A program made the translations under genes and the position numbers. Of a stretch of 64,000 bases of DNA, positions 51,447-64,000 are shown one piece after another (position 1 is the first letter of the stretch; every line of letters starts with the position of its first letter). The DNA comes from Helicoverpa zea (taxonomy: Eukaryota > Arthropoda > Insecta > Lepidoptera > Noctuidae), in contig NC_061471.1 in assembly GCF_022581195.2 (NCBI RefSeq), positions 6,262,001 through 6,326,000 of the forward strand, read 5' to 3'. The notes under the pieces are model-generated. The model saw only the letters and a list, made by a program, of their open reading frames with translations, was not told the DNA's origin and did not search any database.

Positions 51447-53592
51447 TCCTGTTCGTATAATATCTGTTTTGTTTGTCTGTCAACAGTTACGTTAAGCAAT
51501 TAAAATTCAATTAAAGTTAACACTTGTTATTATGGCAGATTGTTTGAAAATTGCTTTATTGCTATCATTTATCAAACAATTATTTTGTTTCCACGTTCCA
51601 CCTCCATGGACGCAATCGTAATTTGATGACACTGTTTTGATTCAACTTATTAATTAAATTAAGTTGAGAACTGTCATTTTGTTATAATATTCGATTCGTA
51701 CAAATACGCAGTTACAATTATTACATTTCCATTCGATTTCTCTTGATAAGTTTTCGACTCAGTTGTTCGTATAAAAGCTTATTTTTTATCGTAACATCTT
51801 TCACGGCACACAAAGAATATCAACACTCATATCAACTAAAAAAAAAAGCGTATTAACATATCTGAATATTCCAGTGAGTCTTCACTATTGCGGATGAAAT
51901 AAAATAACCCGACAAGCAAGAAAACATGAAAATGTACGCTTAGCTGAACAGATAAATATTTATCTCTAGCACAAAAATATGCTCTTTTATAATTTCAGTT
52001 CTGTGTAAATTCGTTGCCAGGCGAGAGACTCGGAGAGAACTCATGTTATTTGGATCTTAAATATAAAAATATCATGTTTATGGAGCACAATAGTGATTGT
52101 TAGCGATATATATGAATATGTATTCTCAATAAAAGGTATCTGAAGTAAAAATGAAAATCTAGATTCGGTATTTTGTTGAATAGTACTAAAATTATTTATC
52201 TGAGAACTTTATTTGATTTAGAAACATTTTGCGCAACGAAGACTTTTTTTATCTTGCAAAAAATCGTGCTCATTTCTTTAAGACAAACAATCCACTTCTT
52301 TGACAAAATACTTGCATCAAAAGATGGTAAAAACAAACAATAAATAAACAAAATGTCATCTGGCATAATCGGTCAAAATATTCTGGGCGTTATCTCTAAT
52401 TGAGAAGGATCCCATCGCTGAGGGATTGGGCTGGGATGCGAGAATCAGGGAATCAGATACTGAGCTCTGGCGGGTGTAGCGAACACAAGGAGAACAAAAT
52501 GTCAAGCAGAGATGCCATAACAGAAACTCGTCTAAGAACGTAGCGCGCCAAAATGAGAATGTGAGGGGGACGAGGAAAGTTACTGTTCTCGCCCTTACAC
52601 GCCTTCTCTGGACCAGTAATTTTTTTTAATAGCAAAAATCGTTGACAGACCTCACAAAGAAGCCGAACGCCTCGTTAATTCACTTGTAACTGATTATTTT
52701 GGTCATGTGCACCGTACGTTTTTGACCTAGTAGAAGGCGCCTGACCTACCTTTATTATGGCATCCGCTCATCTTTCCTTACTTCGTGAGCGAACACTTGT
52801 TTGATTTGAAGGCTTTAGTCCGAGCTGGGCTTACAACCGATCACTTACAGCCCGAGTCGCTGTTGTTATTAAACATCAAGCGGTCACGATACTCGAGTAC
52901 TCGAGTACGCGAGTATCGATTGGCGATTCAATTAGATTAATTATGGCGATATGATCGAAGCTTGCATAGTTTAATCTATATTGCCTGCTGATCATAAAAT
53001 GTTAATTATACTTGGTTTTTGCTTACTGCGTTTTAGTATGCGGTATTACTGGTAGGATTTACTTATTTATTGAATAAGTATTAATGAAAAGCTATTTAGG
53101 TACAGTTATCTTCATTGTGCTACATATAATAATCATTTATTATACCGAATCAAAACACGTAAACCTCGTAAAAAATAATAACTACACAATATTTTACAAA
53201 GAAAATTAAACTGTCTTGGAATAAGGGACTACTTGGAAACTCTCTCTCTATTTCATTTCATTTCAATAAACTATTCAAATATTTTTTGCATTATAACATG
53301 ACTATAATTAACATTCCATTTCGGATAATAATTATTGCGTCAAATTCGACTGCATTTCTAATATGTATTTGTTTTAATCAATTAATAAATTAAAATCTCT
53401 GCTGATTTAATTATTGAAGTCGGTAATTTGATTAGTTTTTATGTACTCACAAATCAAATTAGTGTTATTTGTGATTAATCTGATTATCATATTGGTGAAA
53501 TACAGTTTCATTGGAATTGAAGATGTTTCAAGCTATTATAGGTAATTAGTTTTCATCAAATGTTGTGTATTTTTTTTTGCATTATAATAACA
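51447..53592 (+). other. Intergenic, no gene recognised
   Basis: AT-rich sequence. The only structural feature seen is the 32-bp palindrome at 52887-52918. Confidence 0.6.
52887..52918. repeat. 32-bp near-perfect palindrome
   Basis: It reads CGATACTCGAGTACTC then GAGTACGCGAGTATCG. Fifteen of sixteen base pairs match between the arms, with no loop. CTCGAGTA-type sub-motifs repeat within it. Its function is unknown. Confidence 0.8.
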
Positions 53593-53793
53593 AACTAGCT
53601 TCCGCCGAGTTCGGTTATATCGCGTTTCCAAGAGAATTCTTCAAAAGTCCGGGATAAAAACTATCCTATTTTCTTTCTCAAGGTCAACTCTATCTGTGTA
53701 CCAAATTTTATTAAAATCAGTTGAGTGGTTTAGACGTTTAAGTGTAACAGACAGACAGAGTTACTTTCGCAATTATACTTAATATTAGTAGGG
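53593..53793 (+). repeat. Fragment of RTE-like dispersed repeat
   Basis: ACTAGCTTCCGCCGAGTTCG, GTCCGGGATAAAAACTATCC, CTGTGTACCAAATTTTATTA, AAATCAGTTGAGTGGTTTAG, AACAGACAGACAGAGTTACT and TATACTTAATATTAGTAGGG in order. This is the classic 3' repeat of an insect RTE-type element, moderately diverged. Confidence 0.85.
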
Positions 53794-56700
53794 ATTAACA
53801 AAACAGCACAAGATCGACTTGCCGCCACTAACATTGCCGTGTGCGTGTCGAATTACTGGGTCACTAAAACAGTTATAAGTCTGATTGTTATTCACTGGCT
53901 AAGAAAAAGAAGATTTAAATAATAGCCCGACAAAAAAAACATACCACAAAATATTTATAAACTATAAAATTTACTCATAAAAATAACATTAAAATTCCTA
54001 GACAAGACACAAAACGTCTTCGACAATGGACGCTTCGGTCCGTCGCGATGCGTAAGAGCCCCGGTCGGCGTCGTAATGGACTAGGGGAGATAACAGATAT
54101 AATAACTGACATTGTGCTCCGATAGGGCTTCGGTACACCCGGAGAATTTGTTTCATTGCCTCCCAGGATATTTGCTTGCACGCAACACTGGATTTTTGGA
54201 TTTTCAGGCTGGTTTTAACGGCGTACTTGATGATACGCTAGAGATGCTGATGTCTTATCGCTGTCGACGAAAATCTTCTTCTTTGTTATTAAAAGACAAA
54301 ACAAAGTTAGCTACCAAAAATTGAAAAAAAGAAAAACTAGAGAAACGCTGTCTTGACAAATAATTTCAATTTAATGTAAAAATAATTGGAATACCTTGAT
54401 AACATGACTCCCACATTCGATCAGAAAGTTGGCAAAACTTTGCAAATCCAATTGTCAAGAACACGGAAATACATCAAACGAACGAGGATTACGTAACAAC
54501 ACGGAAGGAAAGTTATTAAAAGTAAAATTCTTCTGTTACGATCAAACAAATTCAAAAGACGAACATGACTGGCTTCTCAGTGTGGCGCCCGCTCCCGCCG
54601 AGAGCTTGCAAGAACGCGCCCTAATGTCTATGGAGGCCAACAGATGGTCTCACTGCCGGCAGTCATTACCCTTTTGTCTTATATCCTACAACCCACACCG
54701 TAATTTCAACCCTAACACCAAAATATTAAGCCCAAAATCCCTTGTAGCAAACGCAATCAGCGGCGAACGAGTATATTATTGAGCTGGAAAATGTTTCAGA
54801 ACTCAAAACTGCACATTTTCTTTTCATGCAACTTAGATATCTGGGACGTAATGCTACAACATGGTACGTATACAACTTTGAGGTGGGTTCACTAATATTC
54901 CCAGGAGAGTTTCAAGCTGGTAAATGAGCTATTGTGGTTTTACTGGAACTGACTTTCCGCGTCTGCACGGAGAGCGTGTTAGAAAATGTTTAGAGAAATA
55001 TCCTTGTGTTTAAACGTCGATAAACTGCAAATGCATTATTGCTTCAAGTTGAGTTATATAGCTTGATATGGATACTTGATACACTACACAAGCTAACACA
55101 TCATCCCATAAGGTGTCGAACACACGCATTACCAAACACATTCAGAATTCCCAAGACACAGGAACGATGTTCAGAAAACCATTTACCACGTCTCGCCCTC
55201 AAATGGGTCACAACGATCCCCATATTACCCGAAATTGGTCTAATCTTTAGTTATGGTTCCCCACAGGAATTCGCTTTTCAACAAGACTAGGACCGCGACA
55301 ACGTAAACTTAACTTCGCCGTAAGAATAAAGGAGGATATTCCCACACCGATAGAAATGTATTGTCACACTAACTTCGTATAAGCAGATACAATAAAATGC
55401 GTCTGTTTCACGTTTGCCTTCAATATCACTCAGGGGAAAACAAAAACATGAGCACGCCTATACAGATATTCGCCATTTTTTGATATTTGTAAATAATGTT
55501 TTTTTTGTGTATTATTTGTAACAGAAATCGAATGGAAGGGTTTCCCCTTTAGAGGTAAATAAAACAGAGTTACGCATTGTATCCTTCAGTGCGGACGCAC
55601 TTAGAGACCGTTTTCTCTAGTAAAACATAAGAAAACGCACGATCATGGCCAACCCTTAGAATATGTACTGAGTCTGAAACTGTCGGGTCTGTACGCATAA
55701 ACTGGACCTTTTTATGAATATTCCTGACCCTTTATATTCAGATGCTGAAATCTCTATCTACTTTGAAGCGTAAGTAGGTAGTGTAGGTATCCACAAAAAT
55801 TACCTTCTAGACAAAGTCTTGATTTTGTATAGGTAGTAACCCAATTATAATAATGAATAATGGCTTTCAAATCCTTCAAGATAAAATTACATAACGTCAT
55901 CTCTAACCATTAGGCACATAGGAATGCATCACATCGTCAGCGATGCTGAGCGAGTTTTCGCCTCGTCCCACTCCACCGTCCCGCGAGACAGTAGCGTGAC
56001 GCAAACACGTTATAAACGTGCACTGATGTACGATGAAAAATTTCATGCGAACAGGAAAACCAAGAAACAAAAAAACGGAAAACTTGTAACGAATTTGTAG
56101 AATGTTTGAGAAAAAAATACAAACTTTGTCGAATACCACTACCTTGAAAGGCTGCCGTGTCTTGTTTTAGGTCTTGTAACATAATTTGCTACTATTAAAG
56201 GTTAGGATTATAAGTATCAATTCAGAGGACTTAAAACTGGAAAACAAATAATACTAACTTAAATAAACGCTCTCAAAATGCCTACATACTTCATGCCCAC
56301 TGTGAACAACATTAGGTACATTTACTCTTAATGTGTGCCACGTTTCAGCGCAACACACGTGGAAACCCCTTGAACTAACTCTTTCAAATAAAAAAGCACA
56401 TCACAACATGTGGAAATACGTTTACGAGCGAACATGTTGAGCTCCTGCCAGCCGACGACGCAGACAACATTCCAACACTCAAGTTATTGAAATGCTGAAG
56501 TATTTCTAAGTTTAAAGTGGCGGTAGGCAAGCCTGTACCAGCAAGGCACATGGGAAATGATTACCATATTCAACGCATTTCCTCGGCACGCCGGAGGTAG
56601 GCTTGAAGGAAATTATTTGTCATATTAACGTCACTCCGGCTCGAGTTTCGACGCCGAGATGTTAATATATTAAATTATCCTCGGCGGCATTTTCAAGAAG

Positions 56701-58163
56701 TAATTCTATATCGATACTGTTTGACAAATCGATGTTTGTATTTCCAACGTTTTGTCATCAGACTTCGGAGCTTGGCGATGTTTATGTAAAGCGGGACGCA
56801 ATTAGAATTGGAAAGTAAGGCAATATCACTCAAGGGAGTTTTGGCATGAAATAATTTGGCACAGAATTTTGTTACCTGCGGAACATCTATTAAGCGTATT
56901 ACGACACGGCAAGATTTTTTCGTTTTAATTAAACCGCAGTCGCCACACCAAACAAAACCCACGAAGCTAACAAATCAATTTCGCGTCAGGAAATTACTTT
57001 GTAAAGTTGAAAAGGGTTGCGCGATACGGTACCAAATTGAAATTCTTTTGTACGCCGCGCCTTTACATGTCCGAAATGTTACCTGACTCTTTGAATCATA
57101 GCGCAACAACATTTTTCGATCAAACTTTGGAATACACACTTTTACTCAGCAATTCCGTATAAGTGATATCAAACGCCCAAACTTTTCAACAATTATGCTG
57201 AGAATATACAAGGAGATACATCGCGCTTGAAGTTAAAACTTCTCGCCTCAAGTGATGCACACAATATTCCTAAATAAACGTAGAACATTAAGCTTTACAT
57301 TCTCAAACAAACATGATCAAAACATTAACAATAAACAAACTTTTCCATTGTGCGCTGATTTGTGTAATAATTTAATTATGTTTAAGAGATAATTTTGAGC
57401 TATTAAAGAAACGAAAGCAAAAAGTTTTGGGTACCGAAGTTCATTAACAAAATAAGCAATCTGGCTAAAAGCACGCGCCCACCGAGGTAAAACGCAATTA
57501 CAAAGTTATGGAGTGTTCTTGACGATTATTTACGTATTATAGAAGAGGACTGGCTATTAGGCTGAGAGGAATTTCAGTAGTGAATGTATCGGGCCACTTC
57601 TAGACAATATTACGTGCGTTCGATGAAACTTGAGACTAGCGGCGGCAGGAGCCAATAACCACACCTCGTGAGAATTACCTACTTCACTCCATATTGCCCT
57701 GGTAGACGTGAGCTGCAACTTTTTACAACATACACTTTAAATAATGGAAAAGCTTTACACTATTACGTTTACATTATCTTTTATATTTGAAATGTTTTGG
57801 ATCATATCTCAATATGATTAATATTAGTCTCATATTTACATTATAATATTGTATTTCAAATTACTTACCTCTGCAAAACCTTCATTGTTGCAATAGTGAC
57901 TCATTATTCGATTCACTAAATTGTATCGACGAATACAAATCGACACAGGTGGCCTCAACAAGCTCACATGCTAGCTATTAAACTAAAGATATAACGCAGT
58001 AATACGAGTATTATATTGATTCACTAACCCAGATTAGGTTTGTAAGTGCATCAGCTAATGCACTCATAGTTGTTCAACAAGTTAGTTGAGTTTCCCCTTA
58101 TCTTGTTAAGAACATGTTGCAATAATGATAAAATAATTATATACCTACCACATATAATTTAAT
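53794..58163 (+). other. Intergenic, no gene recognised
   Basis: The open frames here (for example 54429-54782 and 55039-55290 plus; 55903-56182 and 56693-56962 minus) have no recognisable domain, are short, and read like chance frames. I see no splice-linked exon chain, tRNA or rRNA. Confidence 0.5.
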
Positions 58164-58343
58164 AAATCTATATATATAAAAATGAAACCGGCTTTCCGTT
58201 GTCACGACATAACATGAAAACGGCTTGACCGATTTGGCTGAAAATTAGAGGGGAGGTAACTTAGACCCGGGAGAAGGTTTTAGGATAGTTTTTGTCACCA
58301 TCCGGTGACGCGGGTGAAACCGCGGGTGAAAGCCAGTAGAATA
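58164..58343 (+). repeat. Dispersed repeat with TATATATAAAAATGAAACCGG head
   Basis: It runs AATCTATATATATAAAAATG, AAAACGGCTTGACCGATTTG, AGACCCGGGAGAAGGTTTTA and GTGACGCGGGTGAAACCGCG to GAAAGCCAGTAGAATATATA. It is a common moth repeat of uncertain class, related in style to 4679-4830. Confidence 0.7.
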
Positions 58344-58363
58344 TATACGTAATAGTCGTGGTG

Positions 58364-58448
58364 GCCTAGTATACACTGATACTCAGCTGCAACTGGTTAG
58401 ACTGGGAGCCGACCTCAACATAGTTGGGAAAAGGCTCGGGAGATGATG
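58364..58448 (+). mobile_element. Short RTE-like retroposon copy with diverged duplication
   Basis: GCCTAGTATACACTGATACT, CAGCTGCAACTGGTTAGACT and GGGAGCCGACCTCAACATAG, then GGGAAAAGGCTCGGGAGATG. The flanks AGTCGTGGTG (58354-58363) and AGTCGTAGTG (58449-58458) match at 9 of 10 bases, an aged target-site duplication. It is the same family as 25719 and 47300. Confidence 0.7.
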
Positions 58449-58458
58449 AGTCGTAGTG

Positions 58459-60648
58459 ACCTACTGGTTAAAGCATCTGCCCCTTAAGAACGAGTGTGAG
58501 AGATCAATTCAAGTAACGTTGACTAGCGGGTCGCTCACTCACTATTGCCAAGCCCATACTCCTGGCTTCATAATCGTACCAGACCTTAGGTTAGGCAAGT
58601 ACCAATGTAACTTATCCAAGGTAGCTATGTGTATTTTCTCTAACTTCAATGTAGTTTTATAACGAACATAACATAAGCTATAACATTTTCCATTCCAAAT
58701 ACAAGCCTTCAAAATATATCTCAAGTTTAACAGCCAAAATTTTATATTCATTTCTAATGTTGCGAATATGGAACTCGTTCGCTTTTCGCTAAGAATCGAA
58801 GCGAAAGTTGCAAAGCGACGTATTCGATTATCGCTAACATTTGCACACTTTAGCAAACACCCGCAAATAGTCGCGAATCGGGCTAAAAGCGCAACGAGAC
58901 AAGACTGTGTTTACAAACATAAACACAAAACATGCATAGGAGACAGAAAAACAATAGTATAAAAGGTTCATTTCAGTTTGCAACTTTTTTTCATTTGAAC
59001 TCAAAAGTGCTGCTCAAGTATGGAAAAGATATAAGTACCAACCGCCTCCTCAGTCTTAGGTATAAATGGAACTTTTATTTTAAAGTACAAGATCTTTCTG
59101 GTCAATATTTCGCTCTTATCATAAAGGTAGGTAATGTTCGGGCCTAATGCTCCGTTAAAAATTAAAACGAAGGAAACACAAAGACGAAACATTATCTCAA
59201 AACAAATCCTCTCAAATATAACGTAGCTGCTTACGATTACAAAATAATTCGTAAAGTATACTTGGAAATAAAAGGTAATTATTTTGGTTCGAAGTTATTC
59301 ATATTCCGTATACGAGAACGAATGCTTGACGGATTATCCCTGGGGTACAATAGGCTTTTGTACAACCATCACCCTTAATTATACTCAAATTGTTCTTGTT
59401 ATGTCTTAATCCTGTTGAAAACGGCTACAAATTGATAACTTTGTTTGATGTCAAAGCTTCTGCGAAAAGAATTGTGTTAATTCATTCACCTTTTCGTTGT
59501 TTCAAATATTTTGTGACAATAATTGGTAATTTTGTATTTGAATTATGTATAAGTACTTGCCTATTAAATTTTGCAAAAGATAAGAAAAGATGGCCTCAGT
59601 ACAGCTAATACGACTATCCTTTTGTGATTATCTGTTTAGTAATATGTACCTAAACTTGTAAAGAAAATCGTTGTCAACAAGTATTACTGGCTGAATAAAT
59701 AACTACTATATGGTTTACATAGATATAAAATGTCCTATAAGTATATTTCGTTGGGCCTTTTGGTCTAGTTTCTTTAAACGAAATGACCACACGTACATCT
59801 TGCAATTTTACCACGTTTGCTACGAAACAAAATGCATTTCCCTTGTTGGCTAAGCGTCAATCATCCTTTCTTTCTCAAAAAGATCTCAGATTTTATACTA
59901 AAACAATATTAAATAGATTTCTTATATAAAATAATCTTTTCACAAAATTTCGAGATGTTTTTTCTTTCCACCAAAGTATTACTTACTTATTTTGAAAATA
60001 ATTTACAGACTATATTCCTTTCTGTTTATAATCCACATCAATAACTAGATACATTAAGTTCTTATTTTTGAAAGCCCTTGCAATACTTTCGCCCAAAAAG
60101 AACCAACCTCTACGGTCCATTTATGCAGTGCAACAGTTAAATTCCAAGCTAAGAAATAGAGTAACCAAAGAGAAAGTACACAACAACGTCGGAAGTCCCT
60201 CATCTGTGGAATTATTTATCATACGTACTCAAGGCCTCGTCGGACTTGAAATGAAAAGGAAGAGGCCTAAGCAAACAGGCCTGGTTCATTGCTGGTGCAC
60301 CGCATACAACATTAAACTCCATTCAAATGTACACAGCCGCCGAAATAACAATGACCGTAATTTATACACTCGAATTGAAATACCTTGCCGAAAATATGTA
60401 CATTACATTATCGAACAATTCATTAAATCCGTCTGTTTCTAGAGTATGTAGGTCGTTTGTGTGGTTGTATGATATATGTATAGGTATACAGGTGGATTTA
60501 TTATATACCTATGTATGGGTGTGTAGAGCCATATTTTAATAATAAAGTTATATCTAACAACGTTTTGGACAGTCTGACCAAAGTATCTCTAGAAGATATA
60601 TCTAGAAGGATCAGGGTAGTGGGATTGTCTGGAAGAGTAACAGCGGAC
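58459..60648 (+). other. Intergenic, nothing recognised
   Basis: AT-rich. The longest open frame, plus strand 60068-60442, has no similarity that I recognise and no splice-linked neighbours. Confidence 0.5.
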
Positions 60649-60765
60649 CTGGTACATTAAGAACTAAAGAAGGAATATGGTAGATTTTAGTCAGTAAGAG
60701 ACTGACACTCCCTCACGCTGCGCCGATGCGGGCAGCGTCATTTGATAATTTACCTGAAAAAAATC
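60649..60765 (+). repeat. Decayed copy of the poly(A)-tailed retroposon
   Basis: ACCTGGTACATTAAGAACTA then TTTTAGTCAGTAAGAGACTG and ACACTCCCTCACGCTGCGCC, followed by GCGTCATTTGATAATTTACC and an A-rich end. It matches 10495-10590 with changes and small deletions. Confidence 0.78.
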
Positions 60766-62984
60766 GAATCAAAATCAAAGAATAATGTATTTTACTATCA
60801 AATATTCAATTAAACAACATAAGACTGAAATTATCTCTGTGTATTTGTTACAATTATGAGCAAAATTATAACAATACAAGGATGTAATTGAGACTGACAA
60901 TCAAATAATAAAGCGACTCAACATTCAAACTCCAAAACCATTGAAATGGCAGCAAAGTGACTCCATTAAAAATACTTAAGTAAACTCGTGTGAATAATTA
61001 GGCTACAGTGTGTTGCGAATTAGTCCTTTGCAACATTGAGCGTGATCTCCGGCGGCTTAAGCGCTCCCCTCGGCAAACATCACTTAACAGCCGCTTTGTT
61101 GAATGCCGACGTACACATCTTATGAGATACGTTCAGGTATAAGCCTGACAGTTGAAACAACTGAAGTTACTTATTTGCTTTTGTATGAAACAAATGAAGT
61201 TAGAGTTTTTTGTATTTGTATTGAATGGGTTGTTACGATAAACACAAGAAAAAATTACGCTTTTTTTGTAAATACTTTTTGCCTTTTTTAAGAGGTTTGC
61301 AAACCCCAACTCTTCACAGGTCATGTTGTATTTTTATTACCTCATTATTCAAAATAATATTACAAAGCACGCGATTGCCCACACCTACGATGCATGTCAA
61401 AGATCCCAAAATACGAAAGTAATGACTATACTTAGCTTATATTTGCATAAGATAATTTGAACCTAAAATATCTCAAAACTAGAAGAAAATGAAACTTTTT
61501 GTGGCTTTCATATTTTCTTCAAAAAAATATAATAATTTTGAAAGGACACATTAATAGATAAGGTAGACCATAAAAATAGTTCGGAAATGATTATTTCAAC
61601 AAACCAAGAGGAAAAAGGTGAAGTTCACATCAATCCAGCTCCGTGAACCATACAATTTCACTTGAGGAGAGGCTTACGGTCGCTTTTGTGGTTCTTTTAT
61701 GTATTATTTGACATGCCTCGTCTTGACATGCCGTTACGTCATGTGACATCAAAGAAACGGTACCGAGGACCCAAAGACAATGTCTGTGGGTACCTCGAGG
61801 CTTCAGGGCCCCCTAAGTACATAGAATAAATGTAAATAAAACATGTGACGCGGCCACTTACGCCCCATTCCCCTTGTAAATACGTTAGCGGCCCACAAGC
61901 CGTCCTTGAGGCGTCCCGTATTACTTAAGTAGGCTTATATATAAAATTAATCCGAACCATTTGACACCTACATATATTGTGGGTGCCTCTTGTAAGAAAA
62001 AGATTTAAGAGGGTATGCAATCCGCATGATGGGCGGATATTTAAATGTGTCCTTCGGGATAAACGGTCATGGGGACCATCTACTGGGGATATATCAGAAC
62101 ATTATGTCGTTCAAAAGAGTGAAACATAGAAGTGTTCTTTCGTCACTACATTGTCCCACAGTATGTTTAAGCAAATTAAATCGAGATAGTACGTGTTCAA
62201 AAATGCAATTACCATACCTAGAGTAAAAGGTTCTCTCTTCCATTTTTTTCAATCGCCGACGTTTGCTCAGGCAAATTAATAAAGGTAAAGAACTAGCACC
62301 AACCAATTAAAAATTGAACTCCACTAAAGTTCCACTTTAAATACCAAGCGCAGCACATTTTAGATCCATAATTCAGTACTTTATCGCGTTTTTAATTATA
62401 ACTTAGTTAATTTTATAGGTTTTCTGTGTAACTTGAGCTAATTAAATATTATTTTAATTTCAGTTTTTATAAGATTTCTTTGGCTTGCTACGTTTGTGTT
62501 ATAGTTTTGAAATATTTAAACTAAGTTTGTTTTTGGATGCTTTAAGTAACTTATATAATAAATCTTAATGAAGGGTGCACAAGATTTTCACTAATTGAAC
62601 TTAAAAGCAACTACCTTTTACACTATTAACATTAAAAATATAGCCAAACTTCAAATTTAAAAATATAATCCTTCTTCAGCCATCGGTTAAAATTGATATT
62701 ACCGACTTTATCACACAAAGTTTCTTAAATCCGTTTATAACTCGTAAACACTACGCGGTCGTAGCACGGAACATGCTACGGCGTAGCACGTTGCGTAGCG
62801 ACACGTGCCGGAGGGCGTGAGGCGTGGGAATTTCTATTTTATGTGACCACGCGGGTAGTTTGTTCTGAAGTACTGTTATTCCCTAGTGTTACAGTATTTT
62901 AATAGCTACGTATAGAATAGTTTAAGCCAATTTTCAGTTCTTGAATTTCCAAGTTGCATGGGTTACCTTGATAAGCTATCATCT
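60766..62984 (+). other. Intergenic, nothing recognised
   Basis: No gene seen. At 62763-62815 there is a small cluster of CGTAGC-containing words (TCGTAGCACGG, GCTACGGCGTAGCACG, GCGTAGCGACACG) in G+C-rich sequence. Confidence 0.5.
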
Positions 62985-63155
62985 GCCGGGGCTGCGGGTT
63001 GTTCGAAAGAGATACCGCGGCCCTGGTACATAAAAGGCCTATGACGGAACACGACGGTTTTTAGTCAGTAAGAGTCTGACACTCCCTCACCGCTGCTAAC
63101 CCACAGCGGGAGGGGTCATTTGATGATTTTTGACGTCGTTAAAAAAAAAAAAAAA
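62985..63155 (+). mobile_element. Poly(A)-tailed retroposon, copy 3
   Basis: It is nearly identical to copy 1 at 10434-10600, from GCCGGGGCTGCGGGTTGTTC to GATTTTTGACGTCGTT and a 15-A tail. The flanks AGCTATCATCT (62974-62984) and AGTTATCAACT (after the tail) match at 9 of 11 positions, an aged duplication. Confidence 0.84.
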
Positions 63156-64000
63156 GTTATCAACTTTATTTGTAAGAATATTTGTCTGTGTAAGAAACAA
63201 ATAACGACAATAGCACCATTAGCTAACAGATTATCTAAGTTTTACTACCAACGCAGTAAATATCTCTATTCGAGATCCGTCATCATAAAACTGCGATTGA
63301 GATTTGAGTCCCGATTTGACGACACACTCAAACAAAATGGCGTTCACAAACAAACATTAACGACAATAAGATGACTCTGTTAATATAAAGTGCGAGATTT
63401 TCATTTTATTACACACACGTTTGTGACGTCACTACGTGAATTTGCAAATGGCCGTTTTACGATTGCAAAACTCGTTTGGAATACGTTTTAGAACTGAAAT
63501 AAAAAATGTTGACGAAAAAAATTTTGTTTTGTGCTCGCTTGTTCACAATTTTATGACGTTGCAACCAAGTTGGATGACGAATTAAGAATTTGTTGCGTTT
63601 CGTGTTCTAAAATAAGTTTGGCTTTTGTCATTTTGTGAAAATATTTGAATAATAGGACAATTGTAAACCAGCTCGTTGGTTCTGTTGTCTGACAACCCGG
63701 ACTCAAAAATAAGTATTTCCTTAATTTAATTTGTCATTTTTTCCTTGGTAACAGCGAGGGAGTTTTCCTATAATTTTAGAAATAACAATTGAATCTTCGT
63801 CATTTTAATTCCAAAATCAACAAAATTCTGAGAGCTCATAATAAAAACAGTCTCATTAAAGAAATTACACAGCAAAACTTTACACCACTAATTAGAAGCA
63901 CAACATTTCTTTGTTTCAACAAACAACCAACTACCTTACGTAGGTACGTTAACAAAACCAGATCTGCAGCACCAACAGATAGTTTAAATCTTTAACACAA
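63156..64000 (+). other. Intergenic, nothing recognised
   Basis: AT-rich to the window end. An open frame at 63789-63995 has no recognisable motif. Confidence 0.5.

Noticed and set aside
54429..54782. 117-codon plus-strand open frame
   Set aside because: No recognisable domain, no neighbours in splice phase, and composition like the surrounding DNA.
60068..60442. 124-codon plus-strand open frame
   Set aside because: Long for this DNA, but with no motif, no promoter or splice context and no similarity that I recognise. Kept as unproven.

Overview
The window looks like lepidopteran (moth-type) nuclear DNA. It is AT-rich and intron-heavy with GT-AG splice sites. It is packed with short interspersed families that I recognise as typical of moth genomes: a tRNA-headed SINE, an RTE-like retroposon with a GATGAT tail, a poly(A)-tailed retroposon family, TIR elements and two non-LTR reverse-transcriptase relics. 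The host assignment is inference from repeat style and protein similarity; no marker gene proves a species.

Only one host protein-coding gene is supported. It is a large plus-strand gene, from 4526 to a stop codon at 38703, for a Sidestep-family cell-surface protein of the immunoglobulin superfamily. Fourteen exons could be joined with matching splice phases, giving 754 whole codons before the stop. The order is: the tail of Ig1 plus Ig2 (exons 1-2), Ig3 (3-4), Ig4 (5-6), Ig5 (7-8), a fibronectin-III-like domain (9-10), a transmembrane segment with an arginine-rich stop-transfer (11), and a cytoplasmic tail (12-14) ending Glu-Ser-Cys-Val. The signal peptide and the body of Ig1 are not found in positions 1-4525 and probably lie upstream of the window. 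Exon numbers used here count only exons inside the window.

The most unusual host-gene structure is at 30739-31820. Exon 8 (half of Ig5) and its splice donor have been amplified into a tandem array of 153-bp units: the complete exon, then six near-identical partial copies and a ghost of an eighth. The copies lack the first 23 bases of the exon and cannot be spliced in without breaking the reading frame.

Layout. 1-4525: non-coding, upstream or intron. 4526-38703: the gene. Its first intron (4637-17625) holds an inverted/tandem repeat cluster (5.6-6.6 kb), a TIR element (6.9-7.5 kb), a decayed LINE (7.9-10.4 kb), a retroposon with a perfect 16-bp target-site duplication (10.4 kb), and a hAT-like element (10754-12694) into which a second hAT-like element (11413-12375) has inserted. 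Both hAT-like elements carry many copies of the same G/C-rich near-palindromic motif. 38704 to about 40.6 kb: probable 3' UTR. 40.6-64 kb: I find no host gene, only repeats: a hairpin element, a minus-strand retroposon, a SINE inside a TIR element, a triplicated 0.34-0.38 kb unit, an RTE-like retroposon, a second TIR element, and a second LINE (49304 to about 51445) whose truncated 5' end is duplicated in inverted orientation.
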